A DNA stretch of 64,000 nt from Mesorhizobium sp. (GTDB taxonomy: Bacteria; Pseudomonadota; Alphaproteobacteria; Rhizobiales; Rhizobiaceae), in contig SAKE01000025.1 in the NCBI GenBank assembly GCA_004017275.1, forward strand, positions 1 to 64,000, written 5' to 3'. Below, in pieces: positions 8,494 to 16,665 of the stretch; the first letter of the stretch is position 1, and every line of letters starts with the position of its first letter. The notes beneath the pieces were generated by a model. That model did no database searches, was not told where the DNA came from, and saw only the letters and a program-made list of their open reading frames with translations. Position numbers and translations under genes: made by a program.

Positions 8494-8868
8494 ATGAGCA
8501 CGGCTGAGCGGCCTTCCGGCAACAGCGGCCGTATCCTCGTCGTGGCCGGTGGCCTCTGTGGCGCCGCCGGCGTGGCGCTGTCGGCCGCGGCGGCGCATCT
8601 TGGCGGCGCCTTCGTCGGAACCGCCGCATCCTTCCTGCTGATGCACGCGCCGGTCTTCCTCGCCGCCGGATTGCTTGGCACGAATCGGATCCTGCGCATC
8701 GGCAGCCTGGTCCTGCTGGTTGGGCTTCTGCTGTTCTGCGGCGATCTGCTGGCCCGCGATTTTCTGGGCTCACGGCTGTTCCCGCTGTCGGCGCCGATCG
8801 GCGGCACCCTGCTCATCGCCGGCTGGCTGGCAATCGGTGCCTCGGCGCTGGTGCGTGTGCGTTCCTGA
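8494..8868 (+). CDS. DUF423-like small membrane protein
   Basis: 124 aa with four predicted membrane helices. The AGGLCGAAGVALSAAAAHLGG start, LFCGDLLARDFLG middle and SAPIGGTLLIAGWLAIGASAL end match the DUF423/YwdK layout (usually AG..GA.GVALGAFGAHGL, then FSGSLY, then PIGG..LI.GW). The usual motif has drifted in the first two blocks. Inner membrane, function unknown. It starts 43 bp after the MFS gene and could share its transcript. Confidence 0.8.
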   Translation: MSTAERPSGNSGRILVVAGGLCGAAGVALSAAAAHLGGAFVGTAASFLLMHAPVFLAAGLLGTNRILRIGSLVLLVGLLLFCGDLLARDFLGSRLFPLSAPIGGTLLIAGWLAIGASALVRVRS

Positions 8869-8910
8869 CGCCTCTGCGCGCCCCCGGCACCAAACGTCAA
8901 AGCGTGGCTG

Positions 8911-9060
8911 CTAGTCCTGCCGGCGCTCGGGCTTGACGAGCAATTCGCGATTGCGTCGCCGCAGCTTCGCCAACCAACGCCCTTCCGGCCTTTTGGAAGC
9001 CAGCGCAATGCCCCAATAGTTGCGATAGATGTCTTCGAACAGATAGCTCAAGGGATGCAT
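8911..9060 (-). CDS. Small protein, LacI-locus micro-protein B (49 aa)
   Basis: This 49-residue frame starts MHPLSYLFEDIYRNYWGI and ends in a basic tail (KLRRRNRELLVKPERRQD). Its first 18 residues match the 47-residue gene just upstream at 11 of 18 positions (MHP..LFEDIYRN.W.I), so the two are tandem paralogues. AAGAG lies about 9 nt before the ATG. An operator-like 14-mer sits 22 bp upstream of the start, at 9082-9095. Function unknown; it may be membrane-associated or a regulatory peptide. Confidence 0.7.
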   Translation of the reverse strand: MHPLSYLFEDIYRNYWGIALASKRPEGRWLAKLRRRNRELLVKPERRQD

Positions 9061-9081
9061 GATGTGCGCTCTTTTTAGTTC

Positions 9082-9095
9082 TTGAATCGATCCAA
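9082..9095. promoter_or_regulatory. LacI-type operator candidate O1
   Basis: TTGAATCGATCCAA, an interrupted palindrome centred on CG, as is typical for LacI-family operators. It lies in the gap between the two micro-protein genes, just before the 49-codon gene. It is identical to the site at 9285-9298. Confidence 0.65.
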
Positions 9096-9121
9096 TCGAC
9101 GGGCGCGAAAACCGACCCCGA

Positions 9122-9265
9122 TCAGCTCCGCTTGCGCTCCACAAGGAACCGCAACTCGCGAACCCATGGGCTGGCCCTGCCGCGGCGCTTCCGCGTGGCG
9201 GTGTCCGACGAGATGCTCCAGTCGTTGCGGTAAATGTCTTCGAACAGAAAGTTGACGGGATGCAT
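9122..9265 (-). CDS. Small protein, LacI-locus micro-protein A (47 aa)
   Basis: A 47-residue frame starting MHPVNFLFEDIYRNDWSI, with a strongly basic remainder (TRKRRGRASPWVRELRF, ending VERKRS). A clear AGGAG (minus strand, 9273-9277) lies 7 nt before the ATG. The paralogous downstream gene and the two operator-like 14-mers in its promoter region (9285-9298 and 9317-9330) argue that this is a real, regulated gene. No known family was recognised. Confidence 0.72.
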   Translation of the reverse strand: MHPVNFLFEDIYRNDWSISSDTATRKRRGRASPWVRELRFLVERKRS

Positions 9266-9284
9266 GGCACAACTCCTGATTGTG

Positions 9285-9298
9285 TTGAATCGATCCAA
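9285..9298. promoter_or_regulatory. LacI-type operator candidate O2
   Basis: TTGAATCGATCCAA, identical to O1. It lies 20 bp before the 47-codon gene and 32 bp centre-to-centre from O3 on the opposite face of the divergent promoter region, close to three helical turns. Confidence 0.75.
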
Positions 9299-9316
9299 TC
9301 GGGGATCACTACTCCC

Positions 9317-9330
9317 TTGGATCGATTCAA
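9317..9330. promoter_or_regulatory. LacI-type operator candidate O3 (inverted)
   Basis: TTGGATCGATTCAA, the exact reverse complement of O1 and O2. It lies midway between the divergent micro-protein and lacI genes. Confidence 0.75.
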
Positions 9331-9366
9331 ATATACGCCCTGTCGAAGCTTCGATCAAGTCAAAAT

Positions 9367-9380
9367 TTGAACCGATCCAA
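9367..9380. promoter_or_regulatory. LacI-type operator candidate O4
   Basis: TTGAACCGATCCAA, one mismatch from O1 and O2. It is 37 bp before the lacI ATG and 50 bp centre-to-centre from O3, suggesting autoregulation. Confidence 0.7.
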
Positions 9381-9416
9381 CGAAAGTGTTAGATGGGAGG
9401 GATTCAGGAGACGAAG

Positions 9417-10496
9417 ATGGCGCCATTGACCTCTGCAAAGACAAGACCGGTCCGCCTCGCGGACATTGCAAAAGCGGCCGGCGTGTCGCACGGCACCGCG
9501 TCGAATGTGTTCGCCCGTCCGGAGATCGTGCGCGAGGAGGTCCGCGAGCGGGTCAAGGCGGCAGCCGAGGCGATGGGATATGGCGGACCCGACCCCAAAG
9601 GCCGGCTGCTGCGTGCCGGCAAGGTCAACGCCATCGGTGTCGCGACCGCGGAACCGTTGTCCTATTTCTTCGACGACCCCTTTGCCCGGGTGATGATGGC
9701 CAGCATCTCGCAGGCTTGTGACGCGACCGGCGCGGGGATTTCGCTGGTCTCCGCCGTCAACGGCGAGCAGCTCGCCTGGAACATCCAGAGTGCGCTGGTC
9801 GATGGCTTCATCGTCTTCTGCGTCGATGGCGGCTCGAAGCTGGTCCAACTGGCACGTGAACGCAAGCTCCCCTTTGTGGCGCTGGATCTCGATTCGGACG
9901 ACGATGACGCAGTCGCGGCGATCGGTGTCGACAACATCGCCGGTGCCGGCCTAGCGGCGCGCCATCTGACCGAGCTCGGGCATCGTCGCTTTGCCGTGCT
10001 TACCCTGCCCTGTGCGGACGCCGGCTTCGGCCCCACGACGAGGGAGCAGGTGGAGAAGGCCCTCTATTCCGCCACGCGCGACCGCCTGCGTGGCTATTTC
10101 GCCGAGCTCTCCCGCTTCGACATCGACGTCTCGCGTGTGCCGATCTACGAAACGGTCAATGACGAGAAGAGCGTGTGGGCCGGCCTCGACCATATTTTCG
10201 CCGGCGCCGAGACACCGACGGCCATCCTGGCGATGTCGGACAGGATTGCGCTCCATGCGCTGGACTGGCTGCGGCAGCATGACATCACGGTACCGGGCGA
10301 CGTTTCGATCGTCGGCTTCGACGGCGTGCCGGAAGGAGCGGTTTCCAAGCCGCCGCTGACGACGATCGTCCAGCCGATCGCCGAGATGGGTCGCCTTGCC
10401 GTCAAGGCGATCCTTGAGAATGACGGCTCGTTCAGCCGGCAATCGCTGCCGATCGAGCTCGTGATACGGTCATCGTCCGGCCCCTCGCCCGCCTGA
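9417..10496 (+). CDS. LacI family transcriptional regulator
   Basis: 359 aa. The N-terminal helix-turn-helix reads VRLADIAKAAGVSHGTASNVFARPEIVREEVRERV, with the hinge AAEAMGYGG. The periplasmic-binding-like effector domain follows from about residue 60, and the C-terminal GDVSIVGFDGVPEGAVSKPPLTTIVQP segment is characteristic. The ATG at 9417 is preceded by AGGAG (9406-9410); an ATG at 9393 is also in frame. It is divergent from two micro-protein genes, with four matching operators nearby. The effector is unknown, and no sugar transporter is linked. Confidence 0.93.
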   Translation: MAPLTSAKTRPVRLADIAKAAGVSHGTASNVFARPEIVREEVRERVKAAAEAMGYGGPDPKGRLLRAGKVNAIGVATAEPLSYFFDDPFARVMMASISQACDATGAGISLVSAVNGEQLAWNIQSALVDGFIVFCVDGGSKLVQLARERKLPFVALDLDSDDDDAVAAIGVDNIAGAGLAARHLTELGHRRFAVLTLPCADAGFGPTTREQVEKALYSATRDRLRGYFAELSRFDIDVSRVPIYETVNDEKSVWAGLDHIFAGAETPTAILAMSDRIALHALDWLRQHDITVPGDVSIVGFDGVPEGAVSKPPLTTIVQPIAEMGRLAVKAILENDGSFSRQSLPIELVIRSSSGPSPA

Positions 10497-10500
10497 CGCC

Positions 10501-11760
10501 TCAACGCCCCATTCTTGTCGCCATCGACGACATGCCGAACGACGTATGGACGGGCGGGGCTGGGTTCCGAGCCGGCCTGCTTTTCCCGGACCAGCCGAGG
10601 CCCGAAAGCCATTCGAGATAGTAGGCGAGCGCGAACTGCATGGCGATGCCGGCCGATATCAACAGGCTGTCATAGGCAAATCCGCCCGGATTGATCAGCT
10701 TCAGCACCTGCGCCGCCATCGCGAGCACCGTGCCGGCAATGAAAATCGGCAGTGATCGTTTGCCCAATATGGCAAGCGGATGATCGCGCCCGGTGCGGAA
10801 CAGGTTCGAGATGGCCGGAAATGCCACGATCAGGTAGCTCACCGCCAATATATGCAGCAGCCTCGGCAGCGACAGGAACGTCTTGTCGAAACCGGTCAGC
10901 ACGGGAGGCAGGCCAAACCAGGAGATATGCCCCCAGAGCGGGCTGTGCACCCAGACCAGCGCCACAATGGCGTAAGTCAAGGCCGCGCCGACCAGCCAGC
11001 GATTGACCGGGATGGTGCCGCCGCGGCGCACATGCAGCGTGCCGGCCAGGCCGATGTTGAACAGGAACTGCCACGACAGCGGATTGAGAAACCAGAAGCC
11101 GGGTTCGGGGTAGTTGGGCGGGGCAATCTGGTAAATACCCGCGACCAGCCACAGCGCGCCGGATGCGACCAGTGCCAAGACTGGCCGATAGGCGACGAAG
11201 AGCAGGAAGACCGGCGTCAGCAAGAGCAGCACGGCATAGACCGGCAGGATGTTGTTGTAGCCGAGCTGGTGGCCGAGCGTGACGATGCCGACCAGCACTT
11301 GCGGCGTATTCTTGATCAACGGCTCGATGTTGATCATCGTCAAAAGCTCCGGCCGCCTGGCGAACACCGCCGCGGCGCAGAAGACGGCCATCACCACCAT
11401 GGTGGTGACGATGTGGGCGGCATAGAGCACGCCAGCGCGGCGCCACATCTTCAAGGTTGCCAGCAGCCGGTTTCCAGGCTGGAATTTCTTGCCGTAAGCG
11501 AGCGCGACCGAGATGCCGGAGATCAGCACGAAGACCTCTGCCGCGTCTGAGAAGCCCAAGTTCTTGTAGGTCAGATACTCGAAGGCGGTACCCGGCACAT
11601 GGTCGACATAGATGGTCAGCAGGGCGAGAGCGCGGAACACATCTATGCGCGTGTCGCGCTCAGTGCGATCCGGAATACGCGCATCGCGATCCGGGATACG
11701 CGCATCGCGATCCGAGACACGCGAATCGCGGTCTGGGGAAATCTGGGTGGTCATCGACAA
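10501..11760 (-). CDS. opgC: OpgC-family membrane acyltransferase
   Basis: 419 aa integral membrane protein with about ten helices. The start of the fold, RIDVFRALALLTIYVDHVPGT, and the following EVFVLISGISVALAYGKKF are typical of OpgC, which adds succinyl groups to osmoregulated periplasmic (cyclic) glucans. Glucan substitution matters for osmotic adaptation and plant interaction in rhizobia. The first 35 residues are a repetitive, charged R/D-rich tail encoded by three 21-bp DNA repeats, so the true start may be later. It ends 4 bp from the convergent lacI gene. Confidence 0.85.
   Translation of the reverse strand: MSMTTQISPDRDSRVSDRDARIPDRDARIPDRTERDTRIDVFRALALLTIYVDHVPGTAFEYLTYKNLGFSDAAEVFVLISGISVALAYGKKFQPGNRLLATLKMWRRAGVLYAAHIVTTMVVMAVFCAAAVFARRPELLTMINIEPLIKNTPQVLVGIVTLGHQLGYNNILPVYAVLLLLTPVFLLFVAYRPVLALVASGALWLVAGIYQIAPPNYPEPGFWFLNPLSWQFLFNIGLAGTLHVRRGGTIPVNRWLVGAALTYAIVALVWVHSPLWGHISWFGLPPVLTGFDKTFLSLPRLLHILAVSYLIVAFPAISNLFRTGRDHPLAILGKRSLPIFIAGTVLAMAAQVLKLINPGGFAYDSLLISAGIAMQFALAYYLEWLSGLGWSGKSRPARNPAPPVHTSFGMSSMATRMGR
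11667..11729. repeat. Three tandem 21-bp repeats in the 5' end of opgC
   Basis: Units at 11667-11687, 11688-11708 and 11709-11729 share the pattern GATCCGGRATACGCGCATCGC, the third with four changes. The period is a multiple of three, so the copy number can vary without shifting the frame; the encoded unit is DRDARIP-like. Confidence 0.8.
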
Positions 11761-11956
11761 AAAGGCCTCAAAGCTGGTTGTTCATACCGGCAATGCGACC
11801 CCCGGCGCACCGCTTCGATTCCTCCCGAAGGAATGTTATCGGCGAAGAAACGGACTGTAATGCGCCTGGTTCAATCAACTTTCGCGGAGCTTGAAAATAT
11901 TGCGTTTTGAAGCCGGCAAATTGAGCGAAACGTCATATAATCAAAAGGATGAGGCC

Positions 11957-12625
11957 ATGACTGAAGAGACCTCACAAGATAGTGCGTTGCGGCGTGATCT
12001 CACCTTCCGCTACCGCCTTTGCAGCCCCGCGGATTCGACGGGCGAATGCTTCTTTCTTCTGCATGGGTCGGGTGTCGACGAGACCATATTGGTGCCGCTG
12101 GCACGAGAAATCGCGCCGCGTGCCGTGCTGATCGCCGTGCGCGGCCGCATCGTTCAGGAGGATGGTTTCCGCTGGTTCGCACGCATCACGCCGACGCGGT
12201 TCGAACAGTCGAGCATCCGCACCGAAACCGATGCCTTTGCGGGCTTCGTCGCTGACGCGGCCACACGCCACCACCTCGATCTCTCCCGCGCGATTTTCCT
12301 CGGCTATTCGAACGGCGCCAATCTGGTTTCGAGCCTGATGCTGCTGCATCCGGGCCTTGTCGAGCGCGCCGCGCTGCTGCGACCGATGCCGGTGCTCGAT
12401 GACGTGCCGGCGACGGACCTGTCAAAGGCGCGGGTGCTGATCGTCGCCGGTGCCGCGGATCTCACCTATGCGCCCTTCGCCCCTGCTCTAGTGACATTGC
12501 TCAGCCAGCATGGCGCGGAGATAGACGCCCGGATTGTCCCGTCAGGTCATGAATTCGGCAGCGCCGACGCGGCAATCGTCAGGCAATGGCTGGCGGGATC
12601 GGCGGCGGTGGCGCAGGCAGGCTGA
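11957..12625 (+). CDS. Alpha/beta hydrolase (carboxylesterase/phospholipase type)
   Basis: 222 aa. Catalytic triad candidates are Ser in FLGYSNGANL, Asp in GAADLTYAPF and His in PSGHEFGSAD. The oxyanion strand is FFLLHGSGVDET. Layout and length match the small cytosolic carboxylesterases (YpfH/Estrase-like), which hydrolyse short esters. The ATG at 11957 is preceded by AGGATGAGG. The window gives no hint of the substrate. Confidence 0.86.
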   Translation: MTEETSQDSALRRDLTFRYRLCSPADSTGECFFLLHGSGVDETILVPLAREIAPRAVLIAVRGRIVQEDGFRWFARITPTRFEQSSIRTETDAFAGFVADAATRHHLDLSRAIFLGYSNGANLVSSLMLLHPGLVERAALLRPMPVLDDVPATDLSKARVLIVAGAADLTYAPFAPALVTLLSQHGAEIDARIVPSGHEFGSADAAIVRQWLAGSAAVAQAG

Positions 12626-12651
12626 CTGGCTCGCCAGCATGACCAGCCTGC

Positions 12652-14040
12652 CTACCCTCGTCCCATCCTGTTCCAGGCATCCAGCCCGGCGATCTTGTAG
12701 GCTTCGGCGAGCGTCGGATAGTTGAAGGTGTTGTTGACGAAGAAGTCGACCGTGCCGCCGAGATTGATCACCGCCTGGCCGATATGAATGAGCTCGGTCG
12801 CGCCCTCGCCCACGATGTGCGCGCCGAGCAGCCGGCGCGTTTCGATCGAGAACAGCAGCTTCAGGAAGCCGGTGTTGACGCCCATGATGTGGCCGCGCGA
12901 GGTCTCGCGAAAACGCGCCACGCCGACCTCATAGGCCGCACCGCTCTCTCGCACTTGTTCCTCGGACTGGCCAACGGTCGAGATTTCCGGCACCGCGTAG
13001 ATGCCATAGGGAAAGGTTTCCGGTGGAGGCGGCAAGGGCACGCCGAAGGCATGGCAGGCCGCCACCCTGCCCTGCTCCATCGAGGTCGAGGCCAGGCTCG
13101 GAAAGCCGATGACGTCGCCGGCGGCGTAGATGTTGGGCACGCTGGTCTGGAAGGATTGCGGATCGACCTTGATACGCCCTCTGGAGTCGGCGTCGATGCC
13201 GACGACATCCAGGCCCAGGCTGCCGACATTGCCGGTGCGGCCGGCGGCGTAGAGCACGACCTCTGAACGGATGGTACGGCCATCGGCCAGTTCGACCTCG
13301 GCGGCATCAGGTTTGGAGCGTATTTCCTTCACCGCGCTGCCCAGCCGGATGGTCATGCCGCGATCGCGCATCTGGTGGATGAAATCGTCGACGATCTCGC
13401 GATCCACGAAATCGAGGATGGAGTTGCGCGGCTCGACCAAGGTTACCGGCACGTCGAGCGCGGAAAAGATCGTCGCATATTCGACCCCGATGACGCCGGC
13501 GCCGATCACCGTCAAGGTGCGCGGCAGGCGGTCAAGCTCCAGCATCTCATCGCTGTCGAAGACGCGCGTCTTGTCGAAAGGCACGTCGCGCGGCCGATGC
13601 GGCCTGGTGCCGACCGCGATCAGCGCATTGGCAAAACCGACCTCGCTGTAATCGCCGGTGTCGGTGGTCAGGCTGACCTTGTTGGGACCGAGAAATTTCA
13701 CCGCGGCACGCGCGCTCTTGACCGTGTTGCGCATGAACTGGTGCTGCAGCACCTCGACCTCGTGATCGAGCGTCTTGTGCAGGCGATCGACCAGATCGCC
13801 AACTGATATGTCCTGCTTGACCCGGTAGCCCCGTCCATAGAAGCCACGCTCGCGCCAGCCCGAGAGGTTGAGCACGGTTTCGCGCAGTGTTTTCGATGGA
13901 ATGGTGCCGGTATGCACCGAGACACCGCCCAGACGCCGGCCGCGGTCGACCACCAGCACCGATTTGCCGAGCTTGGCCGACTGCACCGCCGCACGGCGAC
14001 CGGAGGGGCCGCTGCCGATGACCAGCATGTCGTAGTCCAT
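12652..14040 (-). CDS. sthA: Soluble (Si-specific) NAD(P)+ transhydrogenase
   Basis: 462 aa flavoprotein that moves hydride between NADPH and NAD+ in the cytosol. The FAD-binding motif is VIGSGPSGRRAAVQ at the N-terminus. The segment GGVSVHTGTIPSKTLRE sits where lipoamide dehydrogenases have their redox CxxxxC, but both cysteines are replaced (V and T), as known for SthA. The second nucleotide site is TVIGAGVIGVEYATIF. The C-terminal dimerisation domain ends FNYPTLAEAYKIAGLDAWNR. The ATG at 14040 gives the usual N-terminus. Confidence 0.95.
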   Translation of the reverse strand: MDYDMLVIGSGPSGRRAAVQSAKLGKSVLVVDRGRRLGGVSVHTGTIPSKTLRETVLNLSGWRERGFYGRGYRVKQDISVGDLVDRLHKTLDHEVEVLQHQFMRNTVKSARAAVKFLGPNKVSLTTDTGDYSEVGFANALIAVGTRPHRPRDVPFDKTRVFDSDEMLELDRLPRTLTVIGAGVIGVEYATIFSALDVPVTLVEPRNSILDFVDREIVDDFIHQMRDRGMTIRLGSAVKEIRSKPDAAEVELADGRTIRSEVVLYAAGRTGNVGSLGLDVVGIDADSRGRIKVDPQSFQTSVPNIYAAGDVIGFPSLASTSMEQGRVAACHAFGVPLPPPPETFPYGIYAVPEISTVGQSEEQVRESGAAYEVGVARFRETSRGHIMGVNTGFLKLLFSIETRRLLGAHIVGEGATELIHIGQAVINLGGTVDFFVNNTFNYPTLAEAYKIAGLDAWNRMGRG

Positions 14041-14250
14041 ATTGCCCCGTCCCCTGCCCCTGGGCGCTTTGCTGCGCCGCAGCAAGCTAATGCCATCCGC
14101 GCTGCAAATTCAACCGAGCAGATTGCGTCTCACGCCTTCGAGCTTGCGCGCGCCGCAAAAAGCCCGATCTTGATTCCGCTACCGGTCTTCACCATTTCAT
14201 TGCAGAGCGGCCCCGCACCCTATGCCGTGGCCCTGTTACGAGGAAATGAC

Positions 14251-14721
14251 ATGAACGCGCGCGTTCTCGACGGCGAAATCATCACCAGCAGGCTCGACGA
14301 TGTCCGGGCGTATGACGGCGTCCGCACGAAGCGCATCCTGGCCGTCGTGATCGACTATATCATCGTCGCGCTGCTCACCATTCCGTTTGCCATTCTGGTG
14401 TTCTTCCTCGGGCTTTTGACCCTCGGCCTTGGCTGGATGCTGTTCGGCGCCCTGGTGCCTGCGGTCGCCATCCTCTACATCTGGAACACGTTGGGCAGCG
14501 CCGACCAGGCCACCACGGGCATGAAGATAATGGGCATCCGGCTCGACCGGCTCGACGGCAGGCCGATCGACGGCCTCACCGCGGTCGTCCATTCGGTGCT
14601 GTTCTGGGCCGGCAACGTCATCCTGTCGCCACTCGTGCTATTGGTGACGCTGTTTTCCGATCGCAAGCGCACCTTGCACGACCTTTTGCTCGGCACGGTG
14701 GTCAGTCGCACCGACCGCTGA
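14251..14721 (+). CDS. RDD family membrane protein
   Basis: 156 aa with three or four hydrophobic segments. The RDD signature appears as KRILAVVIDYIIVALLTIPF, followed by LGSADQATTGMKIMGIRLDRLDG and a final RKRTLHDLLLGTVV. Function is unknown; some members transport ions or small solutes. The ATG at 14251 follows ACGAGGAAATGAC. It lies directly upstream of bpt, an arrangement I associate with Rhizobiales genomes. Confidence 0.9.
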   Translation: MNARVLDGEIITSRLDDVRAYDGVRTKRILAVVIDYIIVALLTIPFAILVFFLGLLTLGLGWMLFGALVPAVAILYIWNTLGSADQATTGMKIMGIRLDRLDGRPIDGLTAVVHSVLFWAGNVILSPLVLLVTLFSDRKRTLHDLLLGTVVSRTDR

Positions 14722-14861
14722 AACGGCCCTCTGAAGAGCAGTCGCAACCGATTGAGCGTAAATGTGAAGGCGTCGAGTCAACCACGCCCGCATAATCCTG
14801 TTGAATTTTTCGCCGTCCGCGCCAAAGGTAGAGCGATTCGAAGGAGTGTTTCCAAGGCTCG

Positions 14862-15626
14862 ATGACGCAGCATCCGACCCAGTCGCCGCAGTTCTTCCTG
14901 ACCGCGCCGTCGCCGTGCCCCTATCTCGACGGCCAGTTCGAGCGCAAGGTGTTCACGCACCTGGTTGGCGACAAGGCGGCGGAGATGAACGACCTCTTGA
15001 CGCAAGGCGGCTTCCGGCGCTCGCAGAACATCGCTTACAGGCCGGCCTGCGAAACCTGCCGCGCCTGTGTTTCGGTACGCATCCTGGCCCAGGAATTCGT
15101 CGCCAGCCGCAATATGAAACGCGTGCTGCAGCACAATTCCGACCTCGTCGGCTACATGCACAATGCCGAGCCCTCGACCGAACAATATTCCCTGTTCCGG
15201 AGTTATCTCGATGCCCGCCACCGCCGTGGCGGCATGTCCGACATGACGGTGCTCGACTATGCGATGATGGTCGAGGATACCCATGTCGACACCAAGGTGA
15301 TCGAGTATCGGCGGCGCGGGCCTGACACTTTCATCACCGGCAAGGGACAGGGCGAATTGATCGCGGTGGCGCTCACCGACAAGATGGCCGACGGCCTGTC
15401 GATGGTCTATTCCTACTTCAATCCCGATTTCGAGGAACGGTCGCTCGGCACGTTCATGATCCTCGACCACATCGCCCGCGCCAGGGCGATGGGCCTGCCC
15501 CATGTCTACCTCGGCTACTGGGTCAACGGCTCGCGCAAGATGAATTATAAGATGCGCTTCATGCCGCAGGAGCATCTCGGCCCAAAAGGCTGGGAGCGCT
15601 ATACCAACGAAGCGGTTTCACGCTGA
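14862..15626 (+). CDS. bpt: Arginyl/leucyl-tRNA-protein transferase (Bpt/Ate family)
   Basis: 254 aa. The enzyme adds an amino acid from aminoacyl-tRNA to protein N-termini, marking them for the ClpS/ClpAP N-degron pathway. Diagnostic segments are CPYLDGQFERKVFTHL, GGFRRSQNIAYRPACETCRACVSVRI (the CxxC cluster near residues 65-68) and YVYLGYW-like HVYLGYWVNGSRKMNYK. In bacteria most such proteins are leucyltransferases for N-terminal Asp/Glu (Bpt), although many are labelled arginyltransferase; sequence alone does not settle which. Confidence 0.93.
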   Translation: MTQHPTQSPQFFLTAPSPCPYLDGQFERKVFTHLVGDKAAEMNDLLTQGGFRRSQNIAYRPACETCRACVSVRILAQEFVASRNMKRVLQHNSDLVGYMHNAEPSTEQYSLFRSYLDARHRRGGMSDMTVLDYAMMVEDTHVDTKVIEYRRRGPDTFITGKGQGELIAVALTDKMADGLSMVYSYFNPDFEERSLGTFMILDHIARARAMGLPHVYLGYWVNGSRKMNYKMRFMPQEHLGPKGWERYTNEAVSR

Positions 15627-15754
15627 GTTTTTCCACGATCCGCGCTTAAACTGTTTCAAGGCAGGGGATGCTGGTCTTTCAGCCCGTTGGCTGGAGAGAG
15701 TGCGCCATTGCACTGGCCGGCAGCCAGCCTGCTCTTCATTGCGAAAGTTCTTGC

Positions 15755-16651
15755 ATGTCCCCTCACCATGACCACCAGAAGGGCCTTTTGATAACCGCCA
15801 TCGGCGGGCTGACGCTGACTATCGACATACCGTTGATCCGCCTCGCCGACGGTGGTGCGTGGACGATCATGCTTCTGCGCACCGGCACCACATTCGTCGC
15901 GGCGATGGTCATCTGGTCGGTCTGGCGCGCTCTGAGCCGGAACGCGCCGCCACTCATCCCCGGCTGGTCCGGGCTGATCGTGGCGATCTGCTATGGGCTG
16001 ACCGGGATCACCTTCGTCACCGCTGTCTATCATACCTCTACCGCCGACCTGGTGTTCATTCTGGCCTTCAACACCGTGTTCGCGGGGTTGCTGTCCTGGA
16101 TATTCCTGCGGGAGAGGCCGCGGCTGGTGACCATCGCGGCGATGCTGATCATGATCTTCGGCGTGCTGGTCATAGTCGGCGGTTCCGTCGGCACCGGCAA
16201 GTTGTTTGGCGATTTCATGGCGCTGTGCTCGGCCTTCTTCATCGCCGTGGCCATCACAATCTCGCGCGCCAGCGGCAAGGATATGGGATTCACCTCGCTC
16301 GTCGGCGTCCTTCTGCCGCTTGGGCTGGCGGCCTTCATGGTGACAGGCGAAGGCTTTCACGTGAACGCGCCCTGGTGGATCATCTTCAACGGCGCGATCG
16401 TCATGCCGATCTCGTTCTTCTGCCTTGCCGCCGGGCCGAAATACATTTCGGGACCGGAAGTGGCGATGTTCTACGTGCTCGAAACGGTGCTGGCGCCGGT
16501 CTGGGTGTGGATGATCTTCGCCGAAACGCCGACCCGCAACAGCCTGATCGGTGGCGGAATCCTGATCTTCACGCTGACCGCCCATTCGCTCTGGCAGTTG
16601 CATGAAGGACGCAGGCGCCGCAGCGACTTCGCGGTGCATCATCCGGTCTGA
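15755..16651 (+). CDS. DMT superfamily transporter (EamA domains)
   Basis: 298 aa, about ten membrane helices in two EamA repeats. The first begins GLLITAIGGLTLTIDIPLIRLADG and the second FGDFMALCSAFFIAVAITISRASGKD. The helix-end motif FNTVFAGLLSWIFLRERP is typical of the family. Substrate unknown; members often export amino acids or metabolites. The ATG at 15755 precedes the first helix closely; the upstream extension lacks hydrophobic or conserved character. Confidence 0.88.
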   Translation: MSPHHDHQKGLLITAIGGLTLTIDIPLIRLADGGAWTIMLLRTGTTFVAAMVIWSVWRALSRNAPPLIPGWSGLIVAICYGLTGITFVTAVYHTSTADLVFILAFNTVFAGLLSWIFLRERPRLVTIAAMLIMIFGVLVIVGGSVGTGKLFGDFMALCSAFFIAVAITISRASGKDMGFTSLVGVLLPLGLAAFMVTGEGFHVNAPWWIIFNGAIVMPISFFCLAAGPKYISGPEVAMFYVLETVLAPVWVWMIFAETPTRNSLIGGGILIFTLTAHSLWQLHEGRRRRSDFAVHHPV

Positions 16652-16665
16652 GCAGGCTTTCGAGA

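Noticed and set aside
15656..16642. A 328-codon His/Gly/Asp-rich frame opposite the EamA transporter gene.
   Set aside because: Low-complexity composition typical of the antisense of a membrane protein gene.
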